From: JABAAI01 sp965261955
GTDB lineage: Bacteria; Spirochaetota; Leptospiria; Leptospirales; Leptonemataceae
Direction: 5' to 3'
DNA length: 64,000 nucleotides
Assembly (NCBI GenBank): GCA_965261955.1
Contig: CBDHEM010000044.1
Span: forward strand, 1-64,000
Shown here: positions 48,363 to 59,600 of the stretch, piece after piece
Layout of the letters: each line of letters begins with the position of its first letter
How positions within the stretch are numbered: the first letter of the stretch is position 1
The notes under the pieces: generated by a model
What the model was told of the DNA's origin: nothing
Databases searched by the model: none
What the model saw: the letters and a program-made list of their open reading frames with translations, nothing else
Made by a program: the position numbers and the translations under genes

Positions 48363-48742
48363 ACTATGCTGACCAGATCATACTATGCTGACCAGATCAT
48401 ACTATGCTGACCAGATCATACTATGCTGACCAGATCATACTATGCTGACCAGATCATACTATGCTGACCAGATCATACTATGCTGACCAGATCATACTAT
48501 GCTGACCAGATCATACTATGCTGACCAGATCATACTATGCTGACCAGATCATACTATGCTGACCAGATCATACTATGCTGACCAGATCATACTATGCTGA
48601 CCAGATCATACTATGCTGACCAGATCATACTATGCTGACCAGATCATACTATGCTGACCAGATCATACTATGCTGACCAGATCATACTATGCTGACCAGA
48701 TCATACTATGCTGACCAGATCATACTATGCTGACCAGATCAT
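48363..48742 (+). repeat. 19-bp minisatellite, 20 identical copies
   Basis: Exactly 380 bases made of 20 copies of ACTATGCTGACCAGATCAT without a single mismatch that I can see. It contrasts with every other tandem array here, all of which have variant units. This indicates very recent expansion or an assembly-collapsed array. Confidence 0.97.
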
Positions 48743-48836
48743 ACTACCATTTATCTTTCAACAGATGCAGTTGCAAGATGCATAAGAGTTGACTTGGTTT
48801 GGGATCGCTACCTTGTTAGCAGTATCAATGGTTAGG

Positions 48837-49630
48837 AAACACAGAAGGAATGGGGCAAGACTGGACTAGGGAGCACAGAAGGGTGAGATAGACCGGACAA
48901 GGGAGCACAGAGGGAGTGAGATAAGACTGGACTAGCACAGATTGGGGTAAGATCGGACTATGGAGCACAGAGGGGGAGGGTAAGACCGGACTACGGAGCA
49001 CAGAGGGGGAGGGTTAGACTGGACTATGGAGCACAGAGGGATTGGGGTAAGACAAGACTATGGAGCAGAAGGGAAGGGTTAGACCGGCTAGGTTGTACAG
49101 AGAGAGTGGGGTTAGACCAGACTATGGAGCAGAAGGGAAGGGTTAGACCGGCTAGGTAGTACAGAGAGAGTGGGGTAAGACCAGACTATGGAGCAGAAGG
49201 GAAGGGTTAGACCGGCTAGGTAGTACAGAGAGAGTGGGGTTAGACCACACTATGAAGCAGAAGGGAAGGGTTAGACCGGCTAGGTAGTACAGAGAGAGTG
49301 GGGTAAGACCAGACTATGGAGCAGAAGGGAAGGGTTAGACCGGCTAGGTAGTACAGAGAGAGTGGGGTAAGACCAGACTATGGAGCAGAAGGGAAGGGTT
49401 AGACCGACTAGGTAGTACAGAGAGAGTGGGGTTAGACCAGACTATGGAGCAGAAGGGAAGGGTTAGACCCGCTAGGTAGTACAGAGAGAGTGGGGTTAGA
49501 CCGGCTAGGAAGTACAGAGAGAGTGGGGTAAGACCAGACTATGGAGCAGAAGGGAAGGGTTATACCGGCTAGGTAGTACAGAGAGAGTGGGGTTAGACCG
49601 GCTAGGTAGTACAGAGAGAGTGGGGTTAGT
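48837..49630 (+). repeat. 64-bp minisatellite, about 12 copies
   Basis: Core units of GACTATGGAGCAGAAGGGAA ... GTTAGACCGGCTAGGTAGTA ... CAGAGAGAGTGGGGTAAGAC. The first 240 bases hold shorter, more degenerate relatives (GGGAGCACAGAGGGA), and the right end switches to a half-length unit. It is G-rich on the plus strand. The minus-strand open frame at its right end (97 codons) is a by-product. Confidence 0.95.
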
Positions 49631-49846
49631 AGAACTAAAAGTATCGCCACAAACAAAGATTCCCCAGAAATGGGGGGGGGGGGAATTTCTTCAAAAATCC
49701 AAAAACAAGATAGAGTTTTTCTCATTCCTCACAAAGAGGATAACCAATGTCAATGTCCATGAGCACAACAAAACAGTCTTCATCACATCAGGTCAGTTCT
49801 ACAGGTACATGTGATTCCGAATACATTATTTTTAGATGATAAGAGT

Positions 49847-49920
49847 TCTGCATTGGTAAAGAGCAGTAGATAGCGAACTCCGACCATGAAGAAGCAGATA
49901 CCCGCAACATAATTCATATA
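49847..49920 (-). pseudogene. Relic of an NhaC-like exon (second exon homologue)
   Basis: On the minus strand this reads NYVAGICFFMVGVRYLLLF. It resembles SPIAGICILTVFASECALA from the intact exon at 61243-61325, and the nucleotides GAAGCAGATACCCGCAACA match GAATACAGATACCAGCAAT of that exon. Splice sites are not conserved. Together with the relic at 52350-52455, which lies in the correct order and orientation, it suggests a decayed paralogous copy of the gene at the right end of the window. The match is short and could be coincidental. Confidence 0.35.
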
Positions 49921-49930
49921 AATGGCTCAT

Positions 49931-51385
49931 TGGAGAGAGGGTAAAGTAAAAATATGATCTTAACATACTGCAGTATGTAGATGCCATTTCGATAGGACCG
50001 TTTCACAAATGTTTGCTCACTATCCAATGCAGACCAATGGCTAACCTTTGGTACAGGACAAGAATTTCTACTAGTACAACACCAATACTAGCTGTGCTCA
50101 TTTGGAAGAGAATGATTTGATTGTCTTCCTTCGGTTTAAGCATTTACAGGCTACGATATGAAATGTATATACATCACCTACTGCTTTGGTAGAACCAAGA
50201 AAACAGCATTGGTTACTTGGAATTTATATCCAGTGGTCAATGAGGCATTTAAGCGCTAGCTTGACAACAATTATAATGAAGCAATCTTACATACATCACT
50301 TTTTTTCTTCTGCTTGAGAGATTCACTGTAATCTACGACAAAAGTAGTGTCATTTAATCTGTTAAAATGACACTACTCTGTCAGAAATACAGCAGTCTCT
50401 AATACTTGCCACCAACAAAGGCAGATTGTCCGAGCAATGCTGACAAAAGAAAACTACAGTTAACTCTCCTCTCTTGGCCGATGCAGTACTTTAACATGTG
50501 AAGGAGGCAGTTTTCTAAAGCAGCATTTGAACCACCAGTCACCAAGCTGTTCAGGATATTCCGAGACCAGATGGATGAGGTTGAACCAAAGAAGATGACT
50601 AAGATTGGGTGTGAATCCGGATGACAATTCCTGAAGCCAGCAGAGTTTGCAGTAAACTAATAAAGTGTGGAAGAAAAACCAATAGAGGCTGTACCAGTAG
50701 CATGTGGATCAATTTTATCCCGATATTTATACTTGCAAATGTGAAATATAACTTATATAAAACTGGCACTGGCTCACTTTTAGAAGTGTCCAGACATATT
50801 CTTGGCAGTTACAGGAGTCTCTGTGTAATCCTAATTTTCATGTTCTGTGATTCAATTAAGGAGCTTGTAGTTTAAAGATGCATAAGTGCCACTCCTCTTT
50901 GCCAATTTTTTCTTAAGCCAGTTTTTTTTCCTGATAGATCTTGATGCCACTGAACAAGGAAAAAAAGGTGGTTTTATCCATCTGGGAAATTTTTTTAAAA
51001 AATCCCTACATTACTATCCAGCTTTTGATAAATACCAACGAGAGGATACAGCTTATTTAAATTTACTACCCAGAGAAACACGAGAGATAGATTTAGGAGT
51101 GAGCACAGACCATTGTGAGGGAAGGCTGACATTATGGTATCGATTAAAGACTGCAAGTGCAGCTTGAAATATTTGTAGCACATGCTCAGTCAGATAACAT
51201 ACACATTGGTCATTACAAGATTCTTCCTGAACATATTTCAGCAGTTTGGTACTGATACAAAAATATTTTGCTCCTATGACAACAAAACAAATTAGGGCAG
51301 TCCCAAACTTGGCCAATTGAAGTAGACATATTCAGCGTGTGTTTGTCATACGGTGCAAATCTTACACATAGCATATCTAAAAGAG
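49931..51385. other. Unassigned sequence with one exon-like open frame
   Basis: A plus-strand frame at 50886-51167 contains DLDATEQGKKGGFIHLGNFF and PAFDKYQREDTAYLNLL, preceded by TTTCCTGATAG, which could act as a splice acceptor. It looks more protein-like than its surroundings, but I recognise no family and see no partner exon. The rest shows no gene or repeat. Confidence 0.3.
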
Positions 51386-52110
51386 TCTATAGCTACGAGA
51401 TATTCAGTTTGTCACTAGGTAAGCTGAGGGACATAGGCTATGAGATATCCTTCAGTTTGTCACTAGGTAAGCTGAGGAACATAAGCTATGAGATATCATT
51501 CAGATTGTCACTAGGTAAGCTGAGGGACATATATAACCAGCTACAAGATATCCTTCAGTTTGTCACTAGGTAAGCAGAGGGCCACAACCAGCAACGAGAT
51601 GTCATTCAGTTTGTCACTAGAACGAGATGTCATTCAGTTTGTCACTAGGTAAGCTGAGGGACATAGGCTATGAGATATCCTTCAGTTTGTCACTAGGTAA
51701 GCTGAGGGACATAAGCTATGAGATATCATTCAGATTGTCACTAGGCAAGCTGAGGGACATACATAACCAGCTACAAGATATCCTTCAGTTTGTCACTAGG
51801 TAAGCTGAGGGCCACAACCAGCTACAAGATATCCTTCAGTTTGTCACTAGGTAAGCTGAGGGCCACAACCAGCTACAAGATATCCTTCAGTTTGTCACTA
51901 GGTAAGCTAGGGACATAAGCTATGAGATGTCCTTCAGTTTGTCCCTAGGTAAGCTAGGGACATAAGCTATGAGATGTCCTTCAGTTTGTCACTAGGTAAG
52001 CTAGGGACATAAGCTATGAGATGTCTTCAGTTTGTCACTAGGTAAGCTAGGGACATACTAGGCTATGAGATGTCATTGAGTTTGTCACTAGGTAAGCTAG
52101 GGACATATAG
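51386..52110 (+). repeat. ~50-bp minisatellite, about 14 copies, each with a splice-donor-like motif
   Basis: Units share TTCAGTTTGTCACTAGGTAA followed by GCT(GA)GGGACATA and GCTATGAGATATCC or its variants. Nearly every unit contains AGGTAAGC, a consensus 5' splice site on the plus strand. Unit length varies between about 43 and 55 bp. Confidence 0.93.
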
Positions 52111-52349
52111 GTGTTAGAGGATCGAGTTCGCAAAGACCATTAAAACATCTTTTTAATTACTCACAAAAAGTAAAATGTCAGAGCTAATATATCCCATTTT
52201 AATAACAAATCATAATATAATGCAGATTGACCAAAATATATTGCAGGCACAGTAGCAAGTATTAGTATTCTTACAGAGTTCTTTTTTCCACAGCAGGTAC
52301 AACATCGTCGTCCTTCACATTTCCTGAACAACCAATGCTTAAGATGAGC

Positions 52350-52455
52350 CATTGCAGAAGATGGCATAGAGTACACCCACGGACAGCTATTTATAAACAG
52401 AGGAGGCAAGGTCATTATGAAAATTACAAAACAAATACCCATAGTTCCAAATATC
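52350..52455 (-). pseudogene. Relic of an NhaC-like exon (first exon homologue)
   Basis: The minus strand reads IFGTMGICFVIFIMTLPPLF then INSCPWVYSMPSSAM. It aligns with AFGTMGIIFPLVIPTVCKIS ... QTSAAVLASSIFGN of the exon at 63297-63423, with a 7-codon net deletion. The plus-strand words ATACCCATAGTTCCAAA and CATTGCAGAAGAT correspond to ATACCCATAGTACCAAA and CATTGCCAAAGAT at the two ends of the intact exon. The donor site is changed (GC in place of GT). The reading frame is open here and continues as a 111-codon frame, but loss of the conserved second half argues for a pseudo-exon. Confidence 0.5.
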
Positions 52456-52599
52456 AGCTTGACACATATAAGCACATTACAAGTGGAAAAGTACAATATT
52501 TTTAAAGAACCATATGTGCTAAAAATCCATGTTGACTGAAAATCACAGAAAATTGTACTTCGGTTTAAAAAAAAAAAAAAAAATCGCTATGGCCGATGA

Positions 52600-52900
52600 T
52601 CGCAAATGTTCTTGCTGTCATCTCCAGAAGGTCTTCTGCTTAATAAGGCTGAACAGACACCAACTGTATGCTCCAGTCTGATCCCCTAGACCATAGGGAG
52701 GCAGTTCTGGATTGATTTCTTTGCTGTATGTTTTAATGTAGACACAAGCAATTTAATGGTTCATATATTTTGCTTGCCTACCTCACCACAACCAATTCTT
52801 ATAAGAAAAGAACAAAACTTCTTTTATAATGATATCAACACTTTGAAATGTTTAATCTCGATAAAAAAAAATTAGCACTAAACCTTTTATAAGGGGGAAA
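52600..52900 (+). repeat. Diverged interspersed repeat, family A, copy at 52.6 kb
   Basis: CTCCAGAAGGTCTTCTGCTT ... TTCTGGATTGATTTCTTTGC ... AATGTAGACACAAGCAATTT ... TTGCTTGCCTACCTC and CCAATTCTTATA correspond in order to 35,380-35,540 and 59,690-59,880. Confidence 0.5.
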
Positions 52901-53736
52901 AATTCAGTTCAAACTGTTTCTGAATCCAGTTTGCAGCCATATTCTAGGCATTGGATGTTCCATTTTAAAGTCAGGGTCGGTTTTGACCATGTAATTTCAC
53001 ATGTCTCAAGTCAAAAATTCGAAGAGAAACCTCAGAGGAGCAGTAACTAAAGATGTGAGCAAAACTTGGCCAAAGTTCACTTTCAAATCATTTGAAAGCT
53101 CTTCCATTGCTTTGTGATATGAACATGTCATATTTTTTGTACACTGCAAGTTATAGCGATTAGAAGACTGTTGGGTTTTAATCAGTTAAACTCATGCTGT
53201 AGCCTTGAACTAATTAACACTAAGTGTGTAGCCAAGTTCTTCCCTGCTTATCACGGCTAAGTGTTTTGACAAACTGCAGACCAAATTGTAGCTCTTGTAA
53301 ACACTCCCCTGTGGAAACGCTAGAAAGAGGAGTACAGTTTTTGAGTGAGCATGGCATGGCCAGATGATCTTCCAAGAAAAGGTGTACCTATAACCAGTAT
53401 AGGGACATTTAGAATAATAATCAGAGCTTGAAATAAGTTTCAGAAAATGATCTATCATTTCCCGTCTTGCTAGGTCTACAATAATACATACAAAGCATAC
53501 CTTAGGTTCTAGTCATGCATCACATGCTCGGATAAATACAAGATATTACCAGAAAATGTCTGTTGACTGTAACTTCCAGCACTATAATTTCACAGCACAA
53601 AGAATCCGCAACACTTTGATAAAAAAAATTACCAACATAGATGACCGGGAGAAGTTATGGTGATTTAGAAATTTGCTACAATTTTTTGTGATTTTTATCT
53701 AAAGTCTTTCCAAGTCTCTTTACCAATTTGTTAAAC
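52901..53736. other. Unassigned sequence
   Basis: No gene, tandem array or element was recognised. Confidence 0.4.
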
Positions 53737-54038
53737 AGAAGAACAGCAACGAGAACAGGAATACCCTCAATGGTGGTTGTAAGTAGAAGAAGAACAGCAA
53801 CAAGAACAGGAATACCCTCAATGGTGGTTGTAATTAGAAGAAGAACAGCAACGAGAACAGGAATACCCTCAATGGTGGTTGTAAGTAGAAGAAGAACAGA
53901 AACGAGAACAGGAATACCCTCAATGGTGGTTGTAAGTAGAAGAAGAACAGCAACGAGAACAGGAATACCCTCAATGGTGGTTGTAAGTAGAAGAAGAACA
54001 GCAACGAGAACAGGAAAACCCTCAATGGTGGTTGTAGG
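53737..54038 (+). repeat. 51-bp minisatellite, 6 copies (open frame of 17-residue repeats)
   Basis: Six units of AGAAGAACAGCAACGAGAAC ... ATACCCTCAATGGTGGTTGT followed by AAGTAG, 96-98% alike. The unit is 17 codons, so a plus-strand frame from 53728 to 54093 reads RRRTATRTGIPSMVVVS six times and then continues into EKSIPLAMKLGANLIG. Each unit also has TTGTAAGTA (donor-like) and AACAG (acceptor-like) words. A coding role is not excluded but nothing else supports it. Confidence 0.93.
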
Positions 54039-54318
54039 TAATGAGAAGTCAATTCCACTAGCAATGAAATTGGGTGCTAATCTTATTGGCTAGAACACAA
54101 GTGAACACTTTCATAAAAATGTGAGCAGCTATAGTTTTCCTATCTGAAGTTTGTCAATTAACAAGTGAACGGTTCCAAATTATATCCACACAACAGACAA
54201 TTTCAAGATATTTCAAGTCAAAATTTTACGTATTTTCTTATTCGGTTTATGGTAGAAATTATAAAAATGAAGAGCTGCAACTAGTTATATATAATAACAG
54301 TTTAAGGCAATAATATAT
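54039..54318. other. Unassigned sequence
   Basis: AT-rich; nothing recognised. Confidence 0.4.
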
Positions 54319-54468
54319 GTAATAGTATACCTATCCCTGACCCACGGGGTACCTGGTGTTGAAACAAATGTAATAGTAGATTTATCCCTGATCCAAGGGG
54401 TACCTAGTGTTGAAACAAATGTAGTAGACTTACCCCTGACCCAAGGGGTACCCAGTGTGAAAAAAAAT
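54319..54468 (+). repeat. ~51-bp tandem repeat, 3 copies
   Basis: Three units with TGTAATAGTA ... ATCCCTGACCCACGGGGTAC ... GTGTTGAAACAAA, with several differences between them. Confidence 0.88.
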
Positions 54469-54908
54469 GGCCAAGTTCAAACACACACAACTTCTTCCCC
54501 GTACCTCCCATGTATGTGATACTAGTGGAAAGATCCATATTTATGCTGGGTAGGACACTAGACAAGATTTTAAAAATATGTATATTGGATTTGACCGGTT
54601 AAAAAAAGGAGGGGAACGAGACAGATGTGGTCATGTACAGTTGTGTCCTTCCATTTAACAAATCAATCCTACAGAGTTGTTGAATATTTTCTTGGTTCCT
54701 GTTTAACTACTTTTTTTGTTTGTTTGAGGACAATGAGTTGTACATGGGTACAGTCAAAATAACCAAGACATTCTGATTTATACAGTCCAACAACAACAAA
54801 TCTCTGAATTGGATTTTGTAGAACACTTTATACAAAATTATAACACATTGGATTCTTTATGTACTCGCACAACAAAACAAAAAGAAACTATTTGAAACAG
54901 GAACAAAC

Positions 54909-56488
<1,580 letters not shown>

Positions 56489-56668
56489 TCACATGCGCTT
56501 GAGGAGAGGTTTGGATGTTGGGGAGTCAGCGCTGGAGGAGAACAGGGTGAAGATGGTGACCATAATGGCAGCCATGATGAACCATGCCACATACCAGGGG
56601 TACCAGCCCGCACCCACAGGCAAGGCACCAAACAGCACAGACACCACGGCTATTATCACAGAATAGAG
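56489..56668 (-). CDS. NhaC-like gene, terminal exon
   Basis: 180 bp, 59 codons plus TGA. The acceptor is CTCTCTCTCCTCCATCTCAG. It encodes two hydrophobic segments (LYSVIIAVVSVLFGALPVGA and WYPWYVAWFIMAAIMVTIFT) and a short polar tail, SSSADSPTSKPLLKRM. The base composition is clearly more GC-rich than the surrounding intron, as expected for an exon under selection. Confidence 0.8.
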   Translation of the reverse strand, partial: LYSVIIAVVSVLFGALPVGAGWYPWYVAWFIMAAIMVTIFTLFSSSADSPTSKPLLKRM

Positions 56669-59600
56669 CTGAGATGGAGGAGAGAGAGAGGCAGGAGGGT
56701 AAGGAAAAGAGGATACAACACCATATACTGAGACAGTTGCATCTGAAGTTCAGTAGGTAAGCAATGAACAAAGCATGCACAATGACATGTATATACAGAA
56801 TAACTAGTCATGACATTTAAACGTCAAAGGCGATTGAATACTGCTATGCCAGGAAATACTGCTATGCCACAGTTCCTGACCAGTTTTGAGACAGAAATGA
56901 CATACGGAAATATGGCTGAGAGTGAATTGCTTTGTGTAAGAGTAACTATTTTACTTAGAAACAAATATACAGGCATACTAAGAGTGATGTAAGAGTGATG
57001 GCATAAGGCAATACTTGTCAGAATTGTTAAGAATATATTTTATTGTCCTAGATATTTGCCAAGCAAAAAAAACACCGCCATTGCTCTGGCCATAACCTTG
57101 GTATGGACAAGCTGAAGAGCTAACCAAAACTGATTTGTGATGGTGATTTGTAGATGTCTTTATGATTGCGAGATGTGATGCAGTCGAGAATTATATGTTT
57201 CGTAGAGATTCCCAACTGGTGTAAGTGGTTGGATTGTGATATGTGGAAGTAGACAAGAATTGCATGTCTTTACTGTACCTTACAGGTGCAAGATAGAACA
57301 ACCTGATACCTAAACTTAATGGGATGAAAAATTCTGAAATGTAAATTAGCATGCGGAAGTAAGTAATTTTGTCAAGAATACCTGGAAACTGCTTTTCCAT
57401 GAAGATGAGAAGAGCAACACATTAGGAGTGAGGTCAGCAAGCAGTGTTTTCAGAAAAAATTATCAGAGTACTAATGGAAAACCATGCAGAAGTGGACAAG
57501 AATCTGTTCAAGTGATGGTTTGCATATTTGACACTATTTACTGTTTCCAGTACGCTGTACATCATTAGCACAACTATAGACTGCATGCATCAGTTATGAT
57601 TATTACATATATATATATGATACACTATCCAGTCTACTTGTTCAGGAGAGAGAGTGGCAGTAAACATGCAAGGAACTATGTTTACCTTAGCAAGATTGAA
57701 AATAGTTCCTAGCTACCATCAAGAACTTGTATCACATCCAATGCCAGATTGAAGCAGTTGAGTCACAAAATAACTCCAGCAATCATTTCCTGACAGCTAC
57801 AGACCATGTAGGTCGTATGTGTATCCAGTGTTCTTCCTTTTGGATTTCCGAATCTGCAGTCATTTTCTTCATGGTTAACTAATCTAGCGACCTCCATGGT
57901 GAGTTTTTTAAGATGACCATTTCCTTTTTTAAGTAGAGTCTGTAAATCTTCCATGTACTCTCCGGGTTATGAACATATGGCATATATATATACATATCAA
58001 TATGGGCATACAAGGCAATATGAAGTTTTCCATCCACTTCCCCATAGAGGGCTCGCTTTGCTCGCCAATAAAGCCAATACAGTAGGAAAAAACAACCACA
58101 ATTTAATTTAATAATTATTATTTTTACAAGACTAACACAAAGTTGAAAAAGGCTATGTTATAATGTATTGCTGCTGATGATGATAATACTGATGCTGCTG
58201 CTACTGCTCACAAAGTCGAAAAAGACCATGTTATAATGTATTGCTGCTGCTGATGATGATGCTGCTGCAACAGCTCACGAAGTTGAAAAAGGCTATGTTA
58301 TAATGTATTGCTGCTGATGACGATGATACTGATGCTGCTGCTGCTGCTACTGCTCACAAAGTTGAAAAAGGCCATGTTATAATTTACTGCTGCTGCTGCT
58401 CACAAAGTTGAAAAGGGCCATGTTATAATGTACATTTGAAAAGAAAATATTTGCTTCACTATTATAGAATGTGCAATAGAAACTGGGATCAGTCTGCAAT
58501 GACTGGCTGCTGGTATTGAAATAACAAGTGATTGATGCAGTCGGCAACAACTGACAGATGGTATTGAAATAAACACATGATTGATGCAATAGGCCTACAT
58601 ATTAAAATGGAAGACCGAAAAAACAACAAAAAAAACAACATGCTTGTATCTCGGCTAAAACTCACTCATATTAGCAGCTTCTTAGCTGGGGGGAATACAC
58701 CATTACTACCGAAATTTGAACACATATTTGTAGCTGTCCTAACATTTTCCCCCATTCTTCTGTGAGTTTTGATACCAGCTTGTTGCTTATTGTGTGTGCT
58801 TTAAGATGATATGTGAAATGTCTCTATAGGCACCATTTCTTAGAAGATGCATCCCAAAACGCAAGGGTCACTCAAAAATGGCACCTCCCAAATTGGAGCA
58901 CGTATAATTCAAAGGTGCCTTGAGCTGCAGACCCCAAAATGTGGCTTTCTAAAACACTAAGCTATGATATGACGGAGCCATATTAAAAACACGGTAAAGT
59001 GATGATTAGTTATGACACACTTCATTTCCAACCACGCAAAAACCCACGCAATATCTGTGACGTCACCTCTTCTAATCATCTAACTCAACAATGCTTCACG
59101 TAAAAAAAAAAAATTAAACCGTTATATCACAGCTAAGTGTTTAGGAAAGCCACAAAAAAAATTGGGGGTTTATAGCTCAAGGCGCCTTGGAAATATACGT
59201 GCTGCAATTTGGGAGGTGCAATTTTTTGAGTGACCCTTGCGTGTTTGGATATATCTTATAAGAAAAGGTGCCTATAGAGACATTTCACATATCATCTTAA
59301 AGCACACACAATAAGCAACAAGCTGGTATCAAAAGTATCTGCACAGAAAAAAGGGGGGGGGGGGGGGGGGGAAGTTATGACAGCTACAAATATGTGTTCA
59401 AATTTCGGTAGTAAATGGTATAGTCCCCCTCCCCTTAAAGTGCATCATGCATGGCAACACAAATATTCCATCCAACTATATATCCAGTAAACCTCGCTTT
59501 GCGCAAATTAAAATCGACCATGCATACAGAACACTGGATATTATACATAACAGCACATGCTGAGTAGACTGCTGAATCAAACAGAGTAGAAAAACTATAT

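Noticed and set aside
58135..58440. CTG/GAT triplet repeat as a coding polyglutamine or poly-Asp tract
   Set aside because: It lies in an intron, is interrupted by non-triplet blocks, and has no long frame.
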